In this document: one piece after another, positions 35,346 through 46,745 of the stretch
Position numbering within the stretch: position 1 is the first letter of the stretch
How the letters are laid out: every line of letters begins with the position of its first letter
Origin: Ashinkailepas kermadecensis
Lineage: Eukaryota > Arthropoda > Thecostraca > Neolepadidae
Assembly: GCA_034440615.1 (NCBI GenBank)
Contig: JAOTOM010004789.1
Span: 372,001-436,000 of the forward strand
Length of the DNA stretch: 64,000 nucleotides
Reading direction: 5' to 3'
The notes under the pieces: generated by a model
Told to the model about the DNA's origin: nothing
Databases searched by the model: none
Seen by the model: the letters and a program-made list of their open reading frames with translations, nothing else
Program-made: the position numbers and the translations under genes

Positions 35346-38330
35346 GGCTGAGCACTTATGGATAGAGAACCCGATAATTTTAATAGTGAACACACAACAT
35401 TCACCGCCAAGGGGGATGGGCCAGGCCCCCTGGACGCGCCTATGGCTAACAGCACCATGTGGTACTGAACAAGAACTATCATCGCAGTATAAGTACTTTC
35501 AAATTCATACTTCACTCTCAACTTCGAACTCTACTCACGACTGATGGATTCTTTTATAATAACATGTTTATCTTTCTGGTGCAAGTGAAACCATTAGTAC
35601 CTATTGCTGTTCGAACAAAATTTATTCAACTTTCGCTATGTGTGTAGGGGGGGGGTGCAAGCTTATTACATCCTCAATAATGAGTATGTGGTGTGCTCTA
35701 GTTTCCATGATATAGTACTATACGTCTCTAAGATGTCCCCAGTTGTAAATGTCACCGATGTTGGTGAGGAGAAAGAATAAGCAAGAACGTAGCTTACTTG
35801 CTGTCCCATGGCAAAAGAAGTCTCATGATTGATGTTGGTAGGATGAGAAACAGAAAAGACGGGTGATCGCTGGTTGAAAATTATTTGATCCGGTGTGTGG
35901 CAGACCAAGATTGGCAGGCTAACAGAATTGTATGGTGTTCGTGTTTTTTTTATTAAACAAATGTGTATGGTTTTTAAGGCCCTGCCGCTTTTTGCCAGAG
36001 TCGGTACGCTTTGGAGGGCCAGGTGCATTTTCGTCCTCCAATTGTGCTCTTAGGATCCCCCGGTGTTTATTTGTGGGTTCCTCGCTCACATTTGTGGGAC
36101 CACACAAATGACTTGACTGCGCCCGTGACTTTTCGGGCGCAGGCGCGTGGTTCAGGGGGGATCCGACGCCAGTTTTCTGGGCTCGACGCAATTTTTGTTG
36201 ACTTCTGAATTGTGTAAAGTTCGAGCCACGGCCTGATTTTTCGGACCCCCGGCGACATTTCTTGTTGTGTCCCGCGGCGATTTTTCGAGCTTCGGTACGT
36301 TTTTCGGTGCCGTCTGCGATTTGTTAAGGCATCTGGTGGTATGTTTGAACTAAGGTGCGATTTTCCTGGCTCGGACATTTATTTTTCGGAATCTCTATTT
36401 TGAAGGGCTCCGGCTTGGTCCTTGTCGGGTTTCGATGCGATTGTGGGGCCACGCTGTGCTTAGGTGGGACCATCGACGCCAATGTTCAGGAGCCGCGAGG
36501 GGAATTTTTGATGCCCCGACCAGGATTTATGGGACTACTGACAGGAATTTTGGGTTCAAGCACGATATTTGGGGGGCTTGGCGCTAGTTCGAGGAGCGTG
36601 TTGTACTTATCTGGGTCCTGGTGCGAATTTGGTGTTCCCGGGCGCAAATTTTCGAGTACGGTGCAAGTTTTTTGGTGCCCGTTGCATTTATTTATAACCC
36701 CTAATTCTGGGGGCCCCGACGCAAATTTATCGGTCTCCAGAACCATTTTTGGTGACCCGGACGCGATTCTTGGGTTCTTCGAAGTCCACCTCTTCAGGAT
36801 GTGGGGGGGGGGGGGGCATTTGCCATTGGTATGCCACTGCGGCTGCTCAACGAGTATTTGTTCAGCCGATGGCACCCTAAGAGTAGAAAGGCCTTTTGGA
36901 GAACTTTCTTTCGGGGCCTGTTCTGAATTTTCTGGTGCTCGGGTCGACTCGATGGAGTCGTTTTGTGATTTTTTGGCGGTCGACTTGTATTTTTTGTAAG
37001 CCTTTCACGCGATATTTTTGGGCCCCGGTACGATTCTTCGGTCTCCCGGTGCATTTTTTTTGCTGGTGCTCCAAGGCGCTTCTTGTCCGGGGCCAGACGC
37101 GTTTTTGGGGTCTGACGCAATTTTGGGGTCTGACGCAATATTTGTGGCCGTAGAGTAACATTCCGGGTAGGAATTGATTTTTGGGAAGCCAGCTGCGATT
37201 TGTGGGCTCCGGCGGGACTTTTTGGGCCCCTTGATTTCCAAGGGCAGCGGCGCGACGTTTTTGGGTCTAAGCGCGATTTTTGGACCATGTCTTCATTTGT
37301 TGGGATGCCTATCGCGAGTTTTAGTGGCCCAACACGTCTTTGGGGACCCAACACGTTCTGGTTTCTTTTGGATCGACCGCTAGGAGCCCAGAGTGAAGAT
37401 CCATGTTTAGACTGTTTTTTTTTTCGTTGCCCCGGCTTCATTTATTGAGTATTCCCGATGAGACTTTTGGGACCCCGGTGCGACCTGTCAAGCCCCTAGC
37501 GTGATTTTCAGGGGTCCTGGTGCGACGTTTTGGTACCTTTAGGTTCATCGTGATTTTCAGTGGCCCCGGCCCAACGTTTTGAGTCCCCATTGTGATTTTC
37601 AAGAACCACGGCACGACTTTTTTCGGACCCCAGCGTGATTTTCTGGGCCCAGGCGCGAACTTTTGAGCCCCCAGCGCGATATTCGGCGGCCCAGACAGTC
37701 TTTCCGCGGCCCCTATCGTGATTTTCAAGGACCACGGCACGACATTTTCTGCTCCCAGCGCGGTTTTCAGGGGCCCCGGTCCAACTTTTTGTGCCCCCAG
37801 CGCGATTATCAGGGGCCCCGGCCCGACCTTTTGGGACCCAACGTGATTTTGAGGGCTCGGCCAGTCTTTTTCGGGCCCAGCGTCATTTTCGGGGGTCCCG
37901 AGAAACTGTTTGGCCCCCAGCGTGATTTACAGGGGCACGGTCCGACCTTTTAAGGCCTTAGCGTGATTTCATGGGGCCCTGGCGCGACTTATCGGGGTCC
38001 CGGCGCGACTTTTTGGGGGCCCGATGGTATTTTCAGGGACCGATCCCACATTTTTGAGCCATCAGCGTCATTTTTATGGTCCCGGGACGATTTTTGAGGC
38101 ATTCAATGTGATCTTCAGGGGCCTTGGTGGGATTTTGGGAGGCCCCAGCCTCGTTTTCAGGGATCTTTTCGCGACTTTTTGGCGGCTCCGAAGTGATTTT
38201 TATGGGCCCCGGTGCGATTGTTGGGGACACCAGCATGATTCTTAGGGAGCCTGGCGCTATTTTTCCGAACCCAGACGCGATTATTTTGGGCCCACAACCT
38301 CATGGGGAGGGGGGACTGCTCCAATCCCCC

Positions 38331-39660
38331 TCCCTTCGGTACGCCAATGCGCATGCCCCAATGATTGTATAGCTTAACCATGACGTCTATGAAGTACATC
38401 GCACAAAATCGACTTTCCTATGCCAATTTAACTGCTTGCACCAGAAGTGGTGTTAAAAAATATACACCCTGCAATTGGCCTAAATTCATCTCATTATCCT
38501 CAGGGTTCGTAAATCTCAGCCTGGACGTACACATCACTGGACGATGAAAAGCCTTGGTAGTAGTCTCCATTGGAATTCGGTGTTTTGTACTTGTAATTAA
38601 AATGTCTTCATTTAATAGATTCTGGGATCAGTGTCGTTGCTAAGCAGAGATTGTTACATATACCATGGCACCACCATCTTACCGAACCATTTCTGTTCAA
38701 CATCATTTGAATTAAATGTTTAACGTGCTGTCAATGCCACTACGCAGTTACCCAGCTGAAGATCCACTCGGGTCAGTTGCCATGCTCGTCATGTGCCTTC
38801 TCAGGTCACATGACAAGCATCGCTCGATACTCGTCACATCATCACTCTTCATATCACTCCCCGTGTGACCTTGTCAGGTCGCACCACGAGCGCCTAATCC
38901 TCTCGGGGATTCTGAGATTCTGACAGGCCTTCTCGCACTTGAAGTTGATATAATAGGTTGTGGACCTGATTATTGTATCTATGCTACCATAATAAATGAT
39001 GGAAATAAGCATTTTGCTATGTTGGATACAGCACCAATACCCAGGCATCTCACCGGAAAGGTTGGATATTTGTGTGCTGTGCCAAACTGAAAACCCATTG
39101 AAATGTGGAAATTATTACGTTCTATTTCATACTACAGTCACGCAATGTATGCATCGTGGCAGTAATTTTATGCTTCGATGATCAAGATACATGTAAATGT
39201 TGAAGTGTATGGCAGCTAGGAGTAAGGCCATATATAATACATGGCTATGTAATATCAAGGCAATGGACTTGCACTTGCAAATTGCACGTCTTACCTTGAT
39301 TGTGTTACGTGACTGCCTTCAGCCTATATAATTTTATACTGTAGGCAATATTAATGAAATCGATGTTAAATATGTTAACAGTAAAAAAGACATTGAAACT
39401 CTAGTATGAATGTATTTTGGTACTAGCTGGCACATCATCTGCTTTATAGTCTTTTCATAACATAATATAAGGTGTAAATATCCATACATCTCTTGCATTA
39501 CATCAACTCCTGAATTAGTTGCGTTGTTGTAAGGTCATGTCCAAGTGTGTATGACTTAAAAAACCAAGTGCTACCATGTGCTATGTGCAACTTGTATTTA
39601 GTTATCGATTGTAGGAACTTTTTCACCTATTCAAATGTGAGTATGCTGCCTCTTATTAAA
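38331..39660. other. AT-rich spacer with one exon-like patch
   Basis: A minus-strand segment at about 38869-38939 reads CEKACQNLRIPERIRRSWCD between AACTTCAAG and ACAAG/GTCACA. It could be an exon or transposon debris, and I cannot decide. The rest is featureless. Confidence 0.3.
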
Positions 39661-39756
39661 TTTAAATGTCTCAAAAGTGGGAGGGCCAGCTACCATTGTT
39701 GCCCCCCCCACTTTGAAAAGTGGGAGGGCCATGCCCCCCCCCCCCTTGTTCCTACG

Positions 39757-40110
39757 CCTATGTTTTAAGATATCAACATCGGAGGGCCGACCCTTTGGGC
39801 GAGGTGGGCTCCCCTCACAGATGTCTTCACTTCGCACAACAAATTCTGAACGGAGCGTAATACATCAATAAGGAAAGAACGGCAAGGTTCCTTGATCAAT
39901 TATGTATCATGAAAGGCTGCTGCAATCCTCCTGGGATGGCTGAGTCAATTGAAAAAATGCCAATACGAAATGCATATCCTGAACTCCCATAGCCGCACGG
40001 CCTAAAACCGGCCGAGTTTCCGTGTTTTTACTTAACCTCCGCTAGGTGGCAGGTAAGTTCCGCTAATACGCAAACAGTTGTTGGTTTCCAATCTAGTATA
40101 CATCATCCAT
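39757..40110. repeat. Right arm of the large inverted repeat
   Basis: Inverted counterpart of 34045-34400. Outer flank includes CCGCTAGGTGGCAGGTAAGTTCCGCTAATACGC. See the left-arm entry. Confidence 0.75.
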
Positions 40111-41200
40111 GGTAAAACCGTCTAATCTTTATGTAGTAGTAAATGTAGTAGATTTTGTCTGGGTGAGACCAGCTGCCAGATGGCTTGAAGCCAGCTAGTA
40201 GATTACCGGTGGTGGTAGGTGCTTGTACCGAATCAAGAAATAATGCCTTTTCTCACATATTGGACATAAGAACGACGTATTGGACTTAAGACGATGCTAC
40301 ATTACCTGAGAACTTGCGACGAATATTCTTAAAGCAACAACACTGCTATACTTACCCCTAAAATTGAAATCAATGCACCAAAACAAGAGCACGCCACCAT
40401 CGCCGACACAGCTCTCGTTCGCTAGAGGCCCTTAATATAATGTACAGCTGTTCGGCCATTCTAACTTTCTGTGACGTCACATGTTTTCAACAGCCGACGT
40501 CCTCATGGCCCGCAACGCTTTTCAGAGTAACTTCTCATATTGTCGTTTTGGAATAAAGAGATAGAGTCATAAAACCAAAAACCATATGATAGAACGCATC
40601 TTTCTCTACGAAAAATCGCTTTTCCGTTGTGACCTGAGATTTACCTTTCGCCTACAAGAGGAGCCGAATCAGGCTACCAGTTCGCGCAGGTTTGGAGTCC
40701 AGCCGGCATTCATTGCATGGTTTCTTTATGCATGAATGCTGGATGGAACTTTCAGGAAATTATGGGATGGATATCAAGACAGAGTTTGTCACGCCATGGG
40801 CCTAACGTTAAATTGTGGCAAAATGGGGAGGGAGCAACTTCCCCGCAAAAAAAATGCAAAGTCCTACCCCGGCAATGAATCATGTTTCTGAATGGATGAT
40901 AGGGCAACAGCATAAACTGAACGTATAGATTGACCCCTTTTTCTTCACACTTGTACCCAATTTTGTCCCTGGGTCAACTGCTAGCCTCGCAGGTCACGAG
41001 GACCATGTCGATGCAATGTGTTGCTTGCAATGATACGCGTGGACTGTAGAGACAATGCAAATATATAAACCAAGGGTAGAATTGTCGGGAAATTATTATG
41101 CAGCAGCAAGTATTGCCTTAGGCATACGTGTACCATGCGGGGGAGCAAGCAGAAATTCAATTCTTGGGAGAACAAATCCTTCAAATTGAATTCGGAGGTG
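40111..41200. other. No gene recognised
   Basis: Unique-looking, moderately AT-rich sequence. No exon, array or element border supported. Confidence 0.45.
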
Positions 41201-41202
41201 GC

Positions 41203-41261
<59 letters not shown>

Positions 41262-41275
41262 GTATATATATATAC

Positions 41276-41362
<87 letters not shown>

Positions 41363-41406
41363 CATATATATACACATCGCATATATATATACATCGCATA
41401 TATATA

Positions 41407-41489
<83 letters not shown>

Positions 41490-41500
41490 TATATATATGG
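41201..41500. repeat. (TA)n microsatellite, about 300 bp
   Basis: Almost pure TA with scattered C/G interruptions (TATACATC, TATGTATATC). It is self-complementary and able to extrude a cruciform. Open Tyr/Ile frames are artefacts. Confidence 0.97.
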
Positions 41501-41714
41501 CATCTGAAGCAATGTTCGTTTCCCATAGTACGACAGCGAGAGCTTGGTGAACGATGGCACGCGCACCACCTCTGTGACATGGTACATGTATTTAGATCAG
41601 GTGCTGTCACATTGCAGACAAGTATCACAGTCACTCGTTCCATCACAGAAGGCAGATCCACGCAGACAAAGGACCGACACGAACGAGGAACCGACACAAC
41701 CGCGGTACCCACAC

Positions 41715-42068
41715 GCCCCGGGCACCCACGCGGACACGACGCGTGGCCTGCCTGACCACGGCACCCACGCGGACATGACGCGTGGTCTGCCTGACCACGG
41801 CACCCACGCGGACATGACGCGTGGCCTGCCTGACCACGGCACCCACGCGGACACGACGCGTGGCCTGCCTGACCACGGCACCCACACGGACATGACGCGT
41901 GGCCTGCCTGATCACGGCACCCACACGGACACGACGCGTGGCCTGCCTGACCACGGCACCCACACGGACACGACGCGTGGCCTGCCTGACCACGGCACCC
42001 AAACGGACACGACGCATGGCCTGCCTGACCACGGCACCCACACGGACATGACGCGTGGCCTGCCTGAC
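41715..42068 (-). repeat. 39-bp minisatellite starting at a candidate splice donor
   Basis: About nine copies on the minus strand of GTCAGGCAGGCCACGCGTCA followed by TGTCCGCGTGGGTGCCGTG. Each copy ends CCGTG before GTCAGG, as does the candidate exon 42069-42219. The unit is a multiple of three. Confidence 0.88.
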
Positions 42069-42219
42069 CACGGTGTGGCCAGTACGCACCAGCGGGCGGG
42101 CCGGACCGAAGGCGCCGCGCCAGCCTCGACGAGCGGCGCCTCGCAGACAGTGGAGGCCGGCCAGCACGCCAGCGGGGCCGCTCGACAGCCGGCCAGCGCC
42201 TGGCGGCACCTCGCGCCAG
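42069..42219 (-). CDS. Possible exon X2 downstream of FHOD
   Basis: Acceptor CGCGCCCTGTGTATGCAG and donor ACACCGTG/GTCAGG bound 151 bp. Read in the phase left by candidate X1 it gives WREVPPGAGRLSSGPAG and VLAGLHCL, rich in Gly/Ala/Arg, typical of chance translation of GC-rich DNA. An opposing plus-strand reading just to the right of it (NVEDQYALQNPG at 42230-42275) is also exon-like. Kept as a candidate only because the 39-bp array begins at its donor, as at the secure exons. Confidence 0.25.
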
Positions 42220-42521
42220 CTGCATACACAGGGCGCGCAACGTGGAAGATCAGTATGCCCTGCAGAACCCGGGAGTGAGCGCACCCCGGAAAGGAGAGAA
42301 AAACGCGATCGAGGCGCCGCTGCTGTCCGAAACGACACAGACGACACGGTGCGCGCGGTGTTCGGTTCCCAGCGGACCGGCTCGTTTATGCCTACACCGA
42401 ACGCCCAGTAAACAAACACATCATCTGTTAGGATGGCGGCTAGTCGAGTTGCCGTCCACCGAACTGGCGTTGCGCCACTCATTGCGGCCCGGCAGTGATG
42501 GCCCGACCGTCGCCGGCTCAC

Positions 42522-42609
42522 ACCAGGGATATCGTGCGGCCGACATTCCCCTTGTGCGGCACCTTCTCCCAGGCCACACTGGGGCGGGCGGCGGGACCAT
42601 CATGCTCAA
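42522..42609 (-). CDS. Possible exon X1, FHOD tail or separate gene
   Basis: Acceptor AGGGAAGCTGCAG and donor CTGGT/GTGAGCC bound 88 bp reading EHDGPAARPSVAWEKV and PHKGNVGRTISL. The phase (1 in, 2 out) accepts the G left by the FHOD DAD exon at 43459. If joined, the formin would have an extra C-terminal segment after the DAD. I know of no family match for this peptide. Confidence 0.4.
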
Positions 42610-43195
42610 CTGCAGCTTCCCTGAGTGGGAGCTCCCCGACGCGTGGCAGTTCTGCCAAACTCGACCTCGTTGTTGTCATTGGAGTTTAGGGGCGCATCAG
42701 CTGCATAGGTTATACAGCGTTCATAAACTCGACCTCATCAAGAATGAATCGGCCATGACTTCCTGGAGTCTCCCGAGGCGTGCCCCTCGTGCCGACTGGA
42801 TTCGTCAGACAGGCGTGTCGGACGCACGATATTATCACGGAGCACGGTCGGCCGTTCGGCCAGCACAGCTCCGACACGGCTCCGACGCCATTGTCAACGT
42901 TGCCGACCAGCCTGCTTCTGACAGTTGGTCAGCCGCAGCTGATGGCCGGGAGATGGTCGGCTCCACCGCCGTCGGGACCGGTGGAGCCGGCCACGCGCAG
43001 ACGACGGGCCGGGGACGGTTCGCGGTCCACCGCTGCTCGTGCCGGTGGAATCAGCCACGCAAAGCTGACGATCCGAGTTCGCAGCGGACTGGATCGCTGA
43101 AGGTGGCTGCTGCAGACCGGCAAGGTGCATAAGCGTGGCTCGAATGCCGACTCGTAGAGCCGACGATGTTTTCGCAGGAGGTCCAGTGCTGCCGT

Positions 43196-43440
43196 CCGGA
43201 TGACCGGTGAGGCTGGCTGCGGTGAGACTGGCTCCGGTGAGGCTGGCTCCGGTGAGGCTGGCTCCGGTGATGTCCTCTCCGGCGAGGTTGGCTCCGGTGA
43301 GGCTTGCTCCGGTGAGGTTGGCTCCGGTGATGTCTTCTCTGGCGAGGTTGGCTCCGGCGAGGCTGGCTCCGGTGAGGTTGGCTCCGGTCAGGCTGGCTCC
43401 GGTCAGGCTGGCTCCGGTGAAGTTGGCTCTGGTGCAGTTC
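43196..43440. repeat. 15-bp minisatellite GGTGAGGCTGGCTCC
   Basis: About 16 copies with C/T and A/G variants (GGCGAGGTTGGCTCC, GGTGATGTCTTCTCT). It starts about 18 bases beyond the FHOD exon 43459-43521 donor, in the intron. Each plus-strand unit contains CCG/GTGAGG, donor-like on the antisense strand. Confidence 0.93.
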
Positions 43441-43458
43441 AATATTGCTGTATCTCAC

Positions 43459-43521
43459 CTGCCAATATCAGCAGGTAGCGCTGCTCCTCCTCGCTCAGAC
43501 CGCTCTTCAGTGTCCGTCGCA
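43459..43521 (-). CDS. Fhod: FHOD formin exon H: DAD autoregulatory peptide
   Basis: A 63-bp exon: with the C carried over it reads LRRTLKSGLSEEEQRYLLIL then A. LRRTLKSGL is identical to the core of the diaphanous autoregulatory domain of FHOD1/FHOD3. In the family this peptide binds the N-terminal DID and holds the formin inactive. Residues equivalent to the two ROCK-target sites of FHOD1 (Ser in RKSL, Thr in RRTL) are present. Acceptor TCTGCTGTTTCAG (43522), donor GGCAG/GTGAGATAC (43458). Phase 1 in and out. The protein must continue into one more exon: X1 at 42522 or a short terminal exon that I could not identify. The exon is too small to be found by open-frame length alone. Confidence 0.93.
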
Positions 43522-43559
43522 CTGAAACAGCAGACAACTGCCGTCAGACCAGTTCAAAG

Positions 43560-43695
43560 CAGAAGGTTCGGACAGCACACAGTGCAGCAGTCGCACAGTG
43601 TAGCAGTCGCACAGTGTAGCAGTCGCACAGTGTAGCAGCTACACAGTGTAGCATTCACGTAGTGCAGCAGTCACACAGTGCAGCAGTAACACAGC
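43560..43695. repeat. Short tandem repeat CAGTGTAGCAGTCGCA
   Basis: About seven degenerate 15-16-bp units upstream of the DAD exon acceptor (its intron side). Confidence 0.75.
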
Positions 43696-43718
43696 TGCGA
43701 CCGTCACCACGAGCTGAC

Positions 43719-43948
43719 ACGGTCACAACAGCCCCGGGACACGGTCAGAACGGCTCCGGGACACGGTCAGAACGGCTCCGGGACACGGTCAGAACGGCCC
43801 CGGGACACGGTCAGAACGGCCCCGGGACACGGTCAGAACGGCCCCGGGACACGGTCAGAACGGCCCCGGGACACGGTCAGAACGGCTCCGGGACACGGTC
43901 AGGACGACCCCAGGAGACGGTTAGAACGACCTCAGGACACGGCCAGGT
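43719..43948. repeat. 22-bp minisatellite GGACACGGTCAGAACGGCCC
   Basis: About ten copies, about 200 bases upstream of the DAD exon acceptor. Not in contact with a splice site. Confidence 0.93.
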
Positions 43949-44424
43949 TAACTATTTGTATCAAAATTCCAGACAGGGCATATACTACTTTCTAGGTGTT
44001 TTTTATGCTGATGTGAACAACGAAAACTTGTGCTTACACACGTCATCAATCGAAGTTAATTCTTCACCATGTAATAAATGCCATGGAAACGCCGATACAT
44101 TGTTATGGTGGTGCTCAGCAAAAAGCCAACTTGATAGCGTCGAAGGTAGGTTTAATTTCCTAATTTTTACTGGGCATGATGAAGAAAATTAGAAAAACGG
44201 CAAGCTTCTTCACACCATTGGCTTCTGCTTTTTAAATAGTTGGCTTACCAAAGTAATATGCTAGAGATGGTACATGTTCAGTAGGGCCGGGAGCGATATG
44301 TTGCATTTGCCCTCACCTACCGGGCACATTTCGCCAGCCTCACCACCCAAGGTTGTCACCTCTCTTGCCATTCCGTTTTGTATATTGAGAAGCGCCCTTG
44401 GAAGAAAGAAAAACAGAAACGCAT

Positions 44425-44640
44425 TGTACGCAGTGATCAATTATTCGTGAAATAGGGTGGAATATACCACTTTCTCAGCAAAGAACGATATCCCTCGCAA
44501 CAAAGTATCGACATCGTGATTCGTGATGAGTCTTTATGAACTCTCCATACCTAATGTCCAACATAATTTTGTTGATAAGTATCATGCTCATACTTACCAT
44601 TGCGGATGGTAAAGTACGAACATCTCTTAGCACAATCCCA
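44425..44640 (+). repeat. Dispersed repeat (copy 2), uninterrupted
   Basis: Homologous to 32700-33130 reversed, without the SINE, so it serves as the empty-site comparison. Family not identified. Confidence 0.7.
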
Positions 44641-46589
44641 GGTAAGAGGATTACCTATGATGCGGTCTGTTATACAATATCGGTTGATAAGGATATGTAT
44701 TAGGTATCGAATCTCTAAAATAATTATCCTTAAATGAGGTATCTCAAAATAAAAGATAAAGGTGCCATATTAGTACGCTTTTGGATCAAGGTTGTGTTTG
44801 AAGACAATATAAGTTATGCTAAGCGACATCGCTTCCATGGAGAATTTCGACATACTGCTGTACTCATTTCGACATATCACACCTAACGCATAACCATTGT
44901 TAACATTGATTGTACGTCGCAAAATGAATCCAACGGCACCCGATTTTTATACTGATGGTTTTCCAGTGACTCTCTATGGAAAGGTCAAAGGTAAACATTT
45001 CCCGAAATCTCCAGTATAGGCAAGCGCAGTCAGGCCGTGTGCCAAGATGTGACGTCTATGTGCGGTAGAGATGGTAACTGAACACGTGGACTCGTACGCA
45101 TATACTGACAGTTCATTTTACCCACACATGTGCGCGGTTGACGGGTCAAGGAAAGTCAAGCCTGAGGTCTTCCTAAGAGTGGCGTACAACCGCTTGCAAA
45201 AGCTTGCGAATTACTTCTCTGGAGTTCCAAAGGGAAACAACGGTTGCTGAATCGAATTCAAACCGTACATTTCGGTGATGCGTGTTTGTCGACATAAAAA
45301 GGCATGCGAAGTTATTAGAGGCTAACTGTCTCATTTGACTTTCGAAAAGTAACCGATGTGACAGATCTTGTTGTTTCGCTCTAGCTGGTAACAGTGCGGT
45401 TTCAGTTGCTGACCACCGCAGACACGACACTGACGCGGAACGCATCCCACATAATAAAAAGAAACCTCATGTGGTCCGCTGTGCACACAGATCTATTCCA
45501 GTCGACTCCTGGAAATGTTCTGACCAAATATGCGCATGGATTCTCATTGGCAGGTCAAGCCGGCTTATCTCCACCAGTACAACATCACATCTGACGGAAC
45601 TATTTCAGTGTTTCGAACTTCAGGCATGGCAGATTGGCTATTAAATTGTGCGTGCGTAGCGTACGCACGCGTGCATGTATGTGTGCATGTATGCATACAT
45701 ATATGCAGGTATGTATGCATGTACGCAGATATGTGTATATGCATGCATGTGTGTATGCATGCATGCATGCACGCATGCATATACGTACGCATGCATGCAT
45801 GTGTATATGTATGTTTACGTGTGTTTTGTGTCTGTATGTATGTGTATAATATTTAGTCCAATTGACCGATTAACGGACGTAGTTGCACTTTCACTATCCG
45901 AAGACCGACGTAGCAAATCGAGGGCAGATACATGCTCCCTTTTCTGATATATCTAGAAATTAGTCAGGACCACACTCCCCTCACCCTGCCTCATATTCGA
46001 GCCAGTTCTCAGTCGAGTATCCACAGTGCCAGGTGGAGAGCCAAACGGGAGGTCGATCGGCACTGTTCCGACCCAAAGGGTCCGACCGGAGCCGGTTGGA
46101 TTCGCAACCCTGAGTCGGACATGACATGGGGCGTGGGCAGCACGCACGTGCCATTGTTTCCAGCCAAGCACCATCACGAAGAATGGGGCATGTCTCGCTA
46201 GACAAATGAATATGTCGCACAAATACGACCCATTCAAGCAAAAAGGACTTCACCCTCCCACAGGGATTGACTTACCATAGGTTTTTGGGGGTGGGGAAGT
46301 GGACGAAGCACTCGCCCTCCCCCGGTGTTGCTGAGATTGAGCATGAGATCCAAGACATGACTAGAAAGATCGATATGAAAAATATCAACCCACTCCCACA
46401 TACAACAAAATGGAAGAGATCCACCCCTGCGCATCGCCTCGCCTGCCTCGCCTCTGAACGACATACACCAGGAGGTTATCGGCTTAGTTGCTTTTAGTGA
46501 TGTCCCAAATCTAGCAGGAATACAGTGACACAAAAGGAAACGTTGCAACACAAGAACAAAACATGCACATCATGTAAACTTCGCAGGTG
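44641..46589. other. FHOD intron, no gene recognised
   Basis: A (GCATGTAT)n-like microsatellite lies at about 45670-45850. No exon is supported. Weak open frames are present on both strands. Confidence 0.45.
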
Positions 46590-46745
46590 GGATCGAGGAG
46601 GTTAGTAGGATGCCGTCTCCCAACCGAAATGTTGTCGGTTCGAGTCCCAGCTGTCGCCGCTCTTCGCCCGCGACCAATCGAGTGACAGATTGGCACCGCT
46701 ATGGGACAAACGCAGTCGACGCATCCCAAAGCCAAGAACCGACCA
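46590..46745 (+). mobile_element. Diverged SINE of the same superfamily
   Basis: GAGGTTAGTAGGATGCCGTC resembles the head, then GGTTCGAGTCCCAGC (B box), CGCTCTTCGCCCGCGACCAA and a changed tail (CCAAAGCCAAGAACCGACC). No duplication seen. Confidence 0.7.

Larger units (their letters stand above)
33570..38330. repeat. Ancient degenerate satellite of alternating C/G and T blocks
   Basis: From about 33570 to 34080 and 35960 to 38330 the sequence is built of loosely repeated monomers of roughly 35-40 bp, such as GGGCCCCGGCGCGACTTTTT and CCCCAGCGTGATTTTCAGGG. Nearly every copy differs. A non-satellite block (34090-35950, with a homologue at 39.7-40.1 kb) interrupts it. A short stretch of the same kind in reverse orientation lies at 57420-57560. 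Frames open by chance over 200 codons on both strands, and I see no conserved protein. Confidence 0.75.

Noticed and set aside
36355..37441. Frames over 200 codons on both strands
   Set aside because: They lie in the degenerate C/G-block satellite. Residue content mirrors the repeat and there is no recognisable domain.
42228..42275. Plus-strand exon reading ARNVEDQYALQNPG
   Set aside because: Good splice borders, but only 15 codons, no partner exons, and it overlaps the pyrimidine tract of a minus-strand acceptor. Not enough to report.
43207..43635. Repeat-rich plus-strand protein (RLAPVRLAPV)
   Set aside because: Translation of the 15-bp array in the antisense direction, overlapping the FHOD DAD exon.
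45173..45445. 90-codon minus-strand frame
   Set aside because: No splice signals, no similarity, ordinary composition for a chance frame within a large intron.
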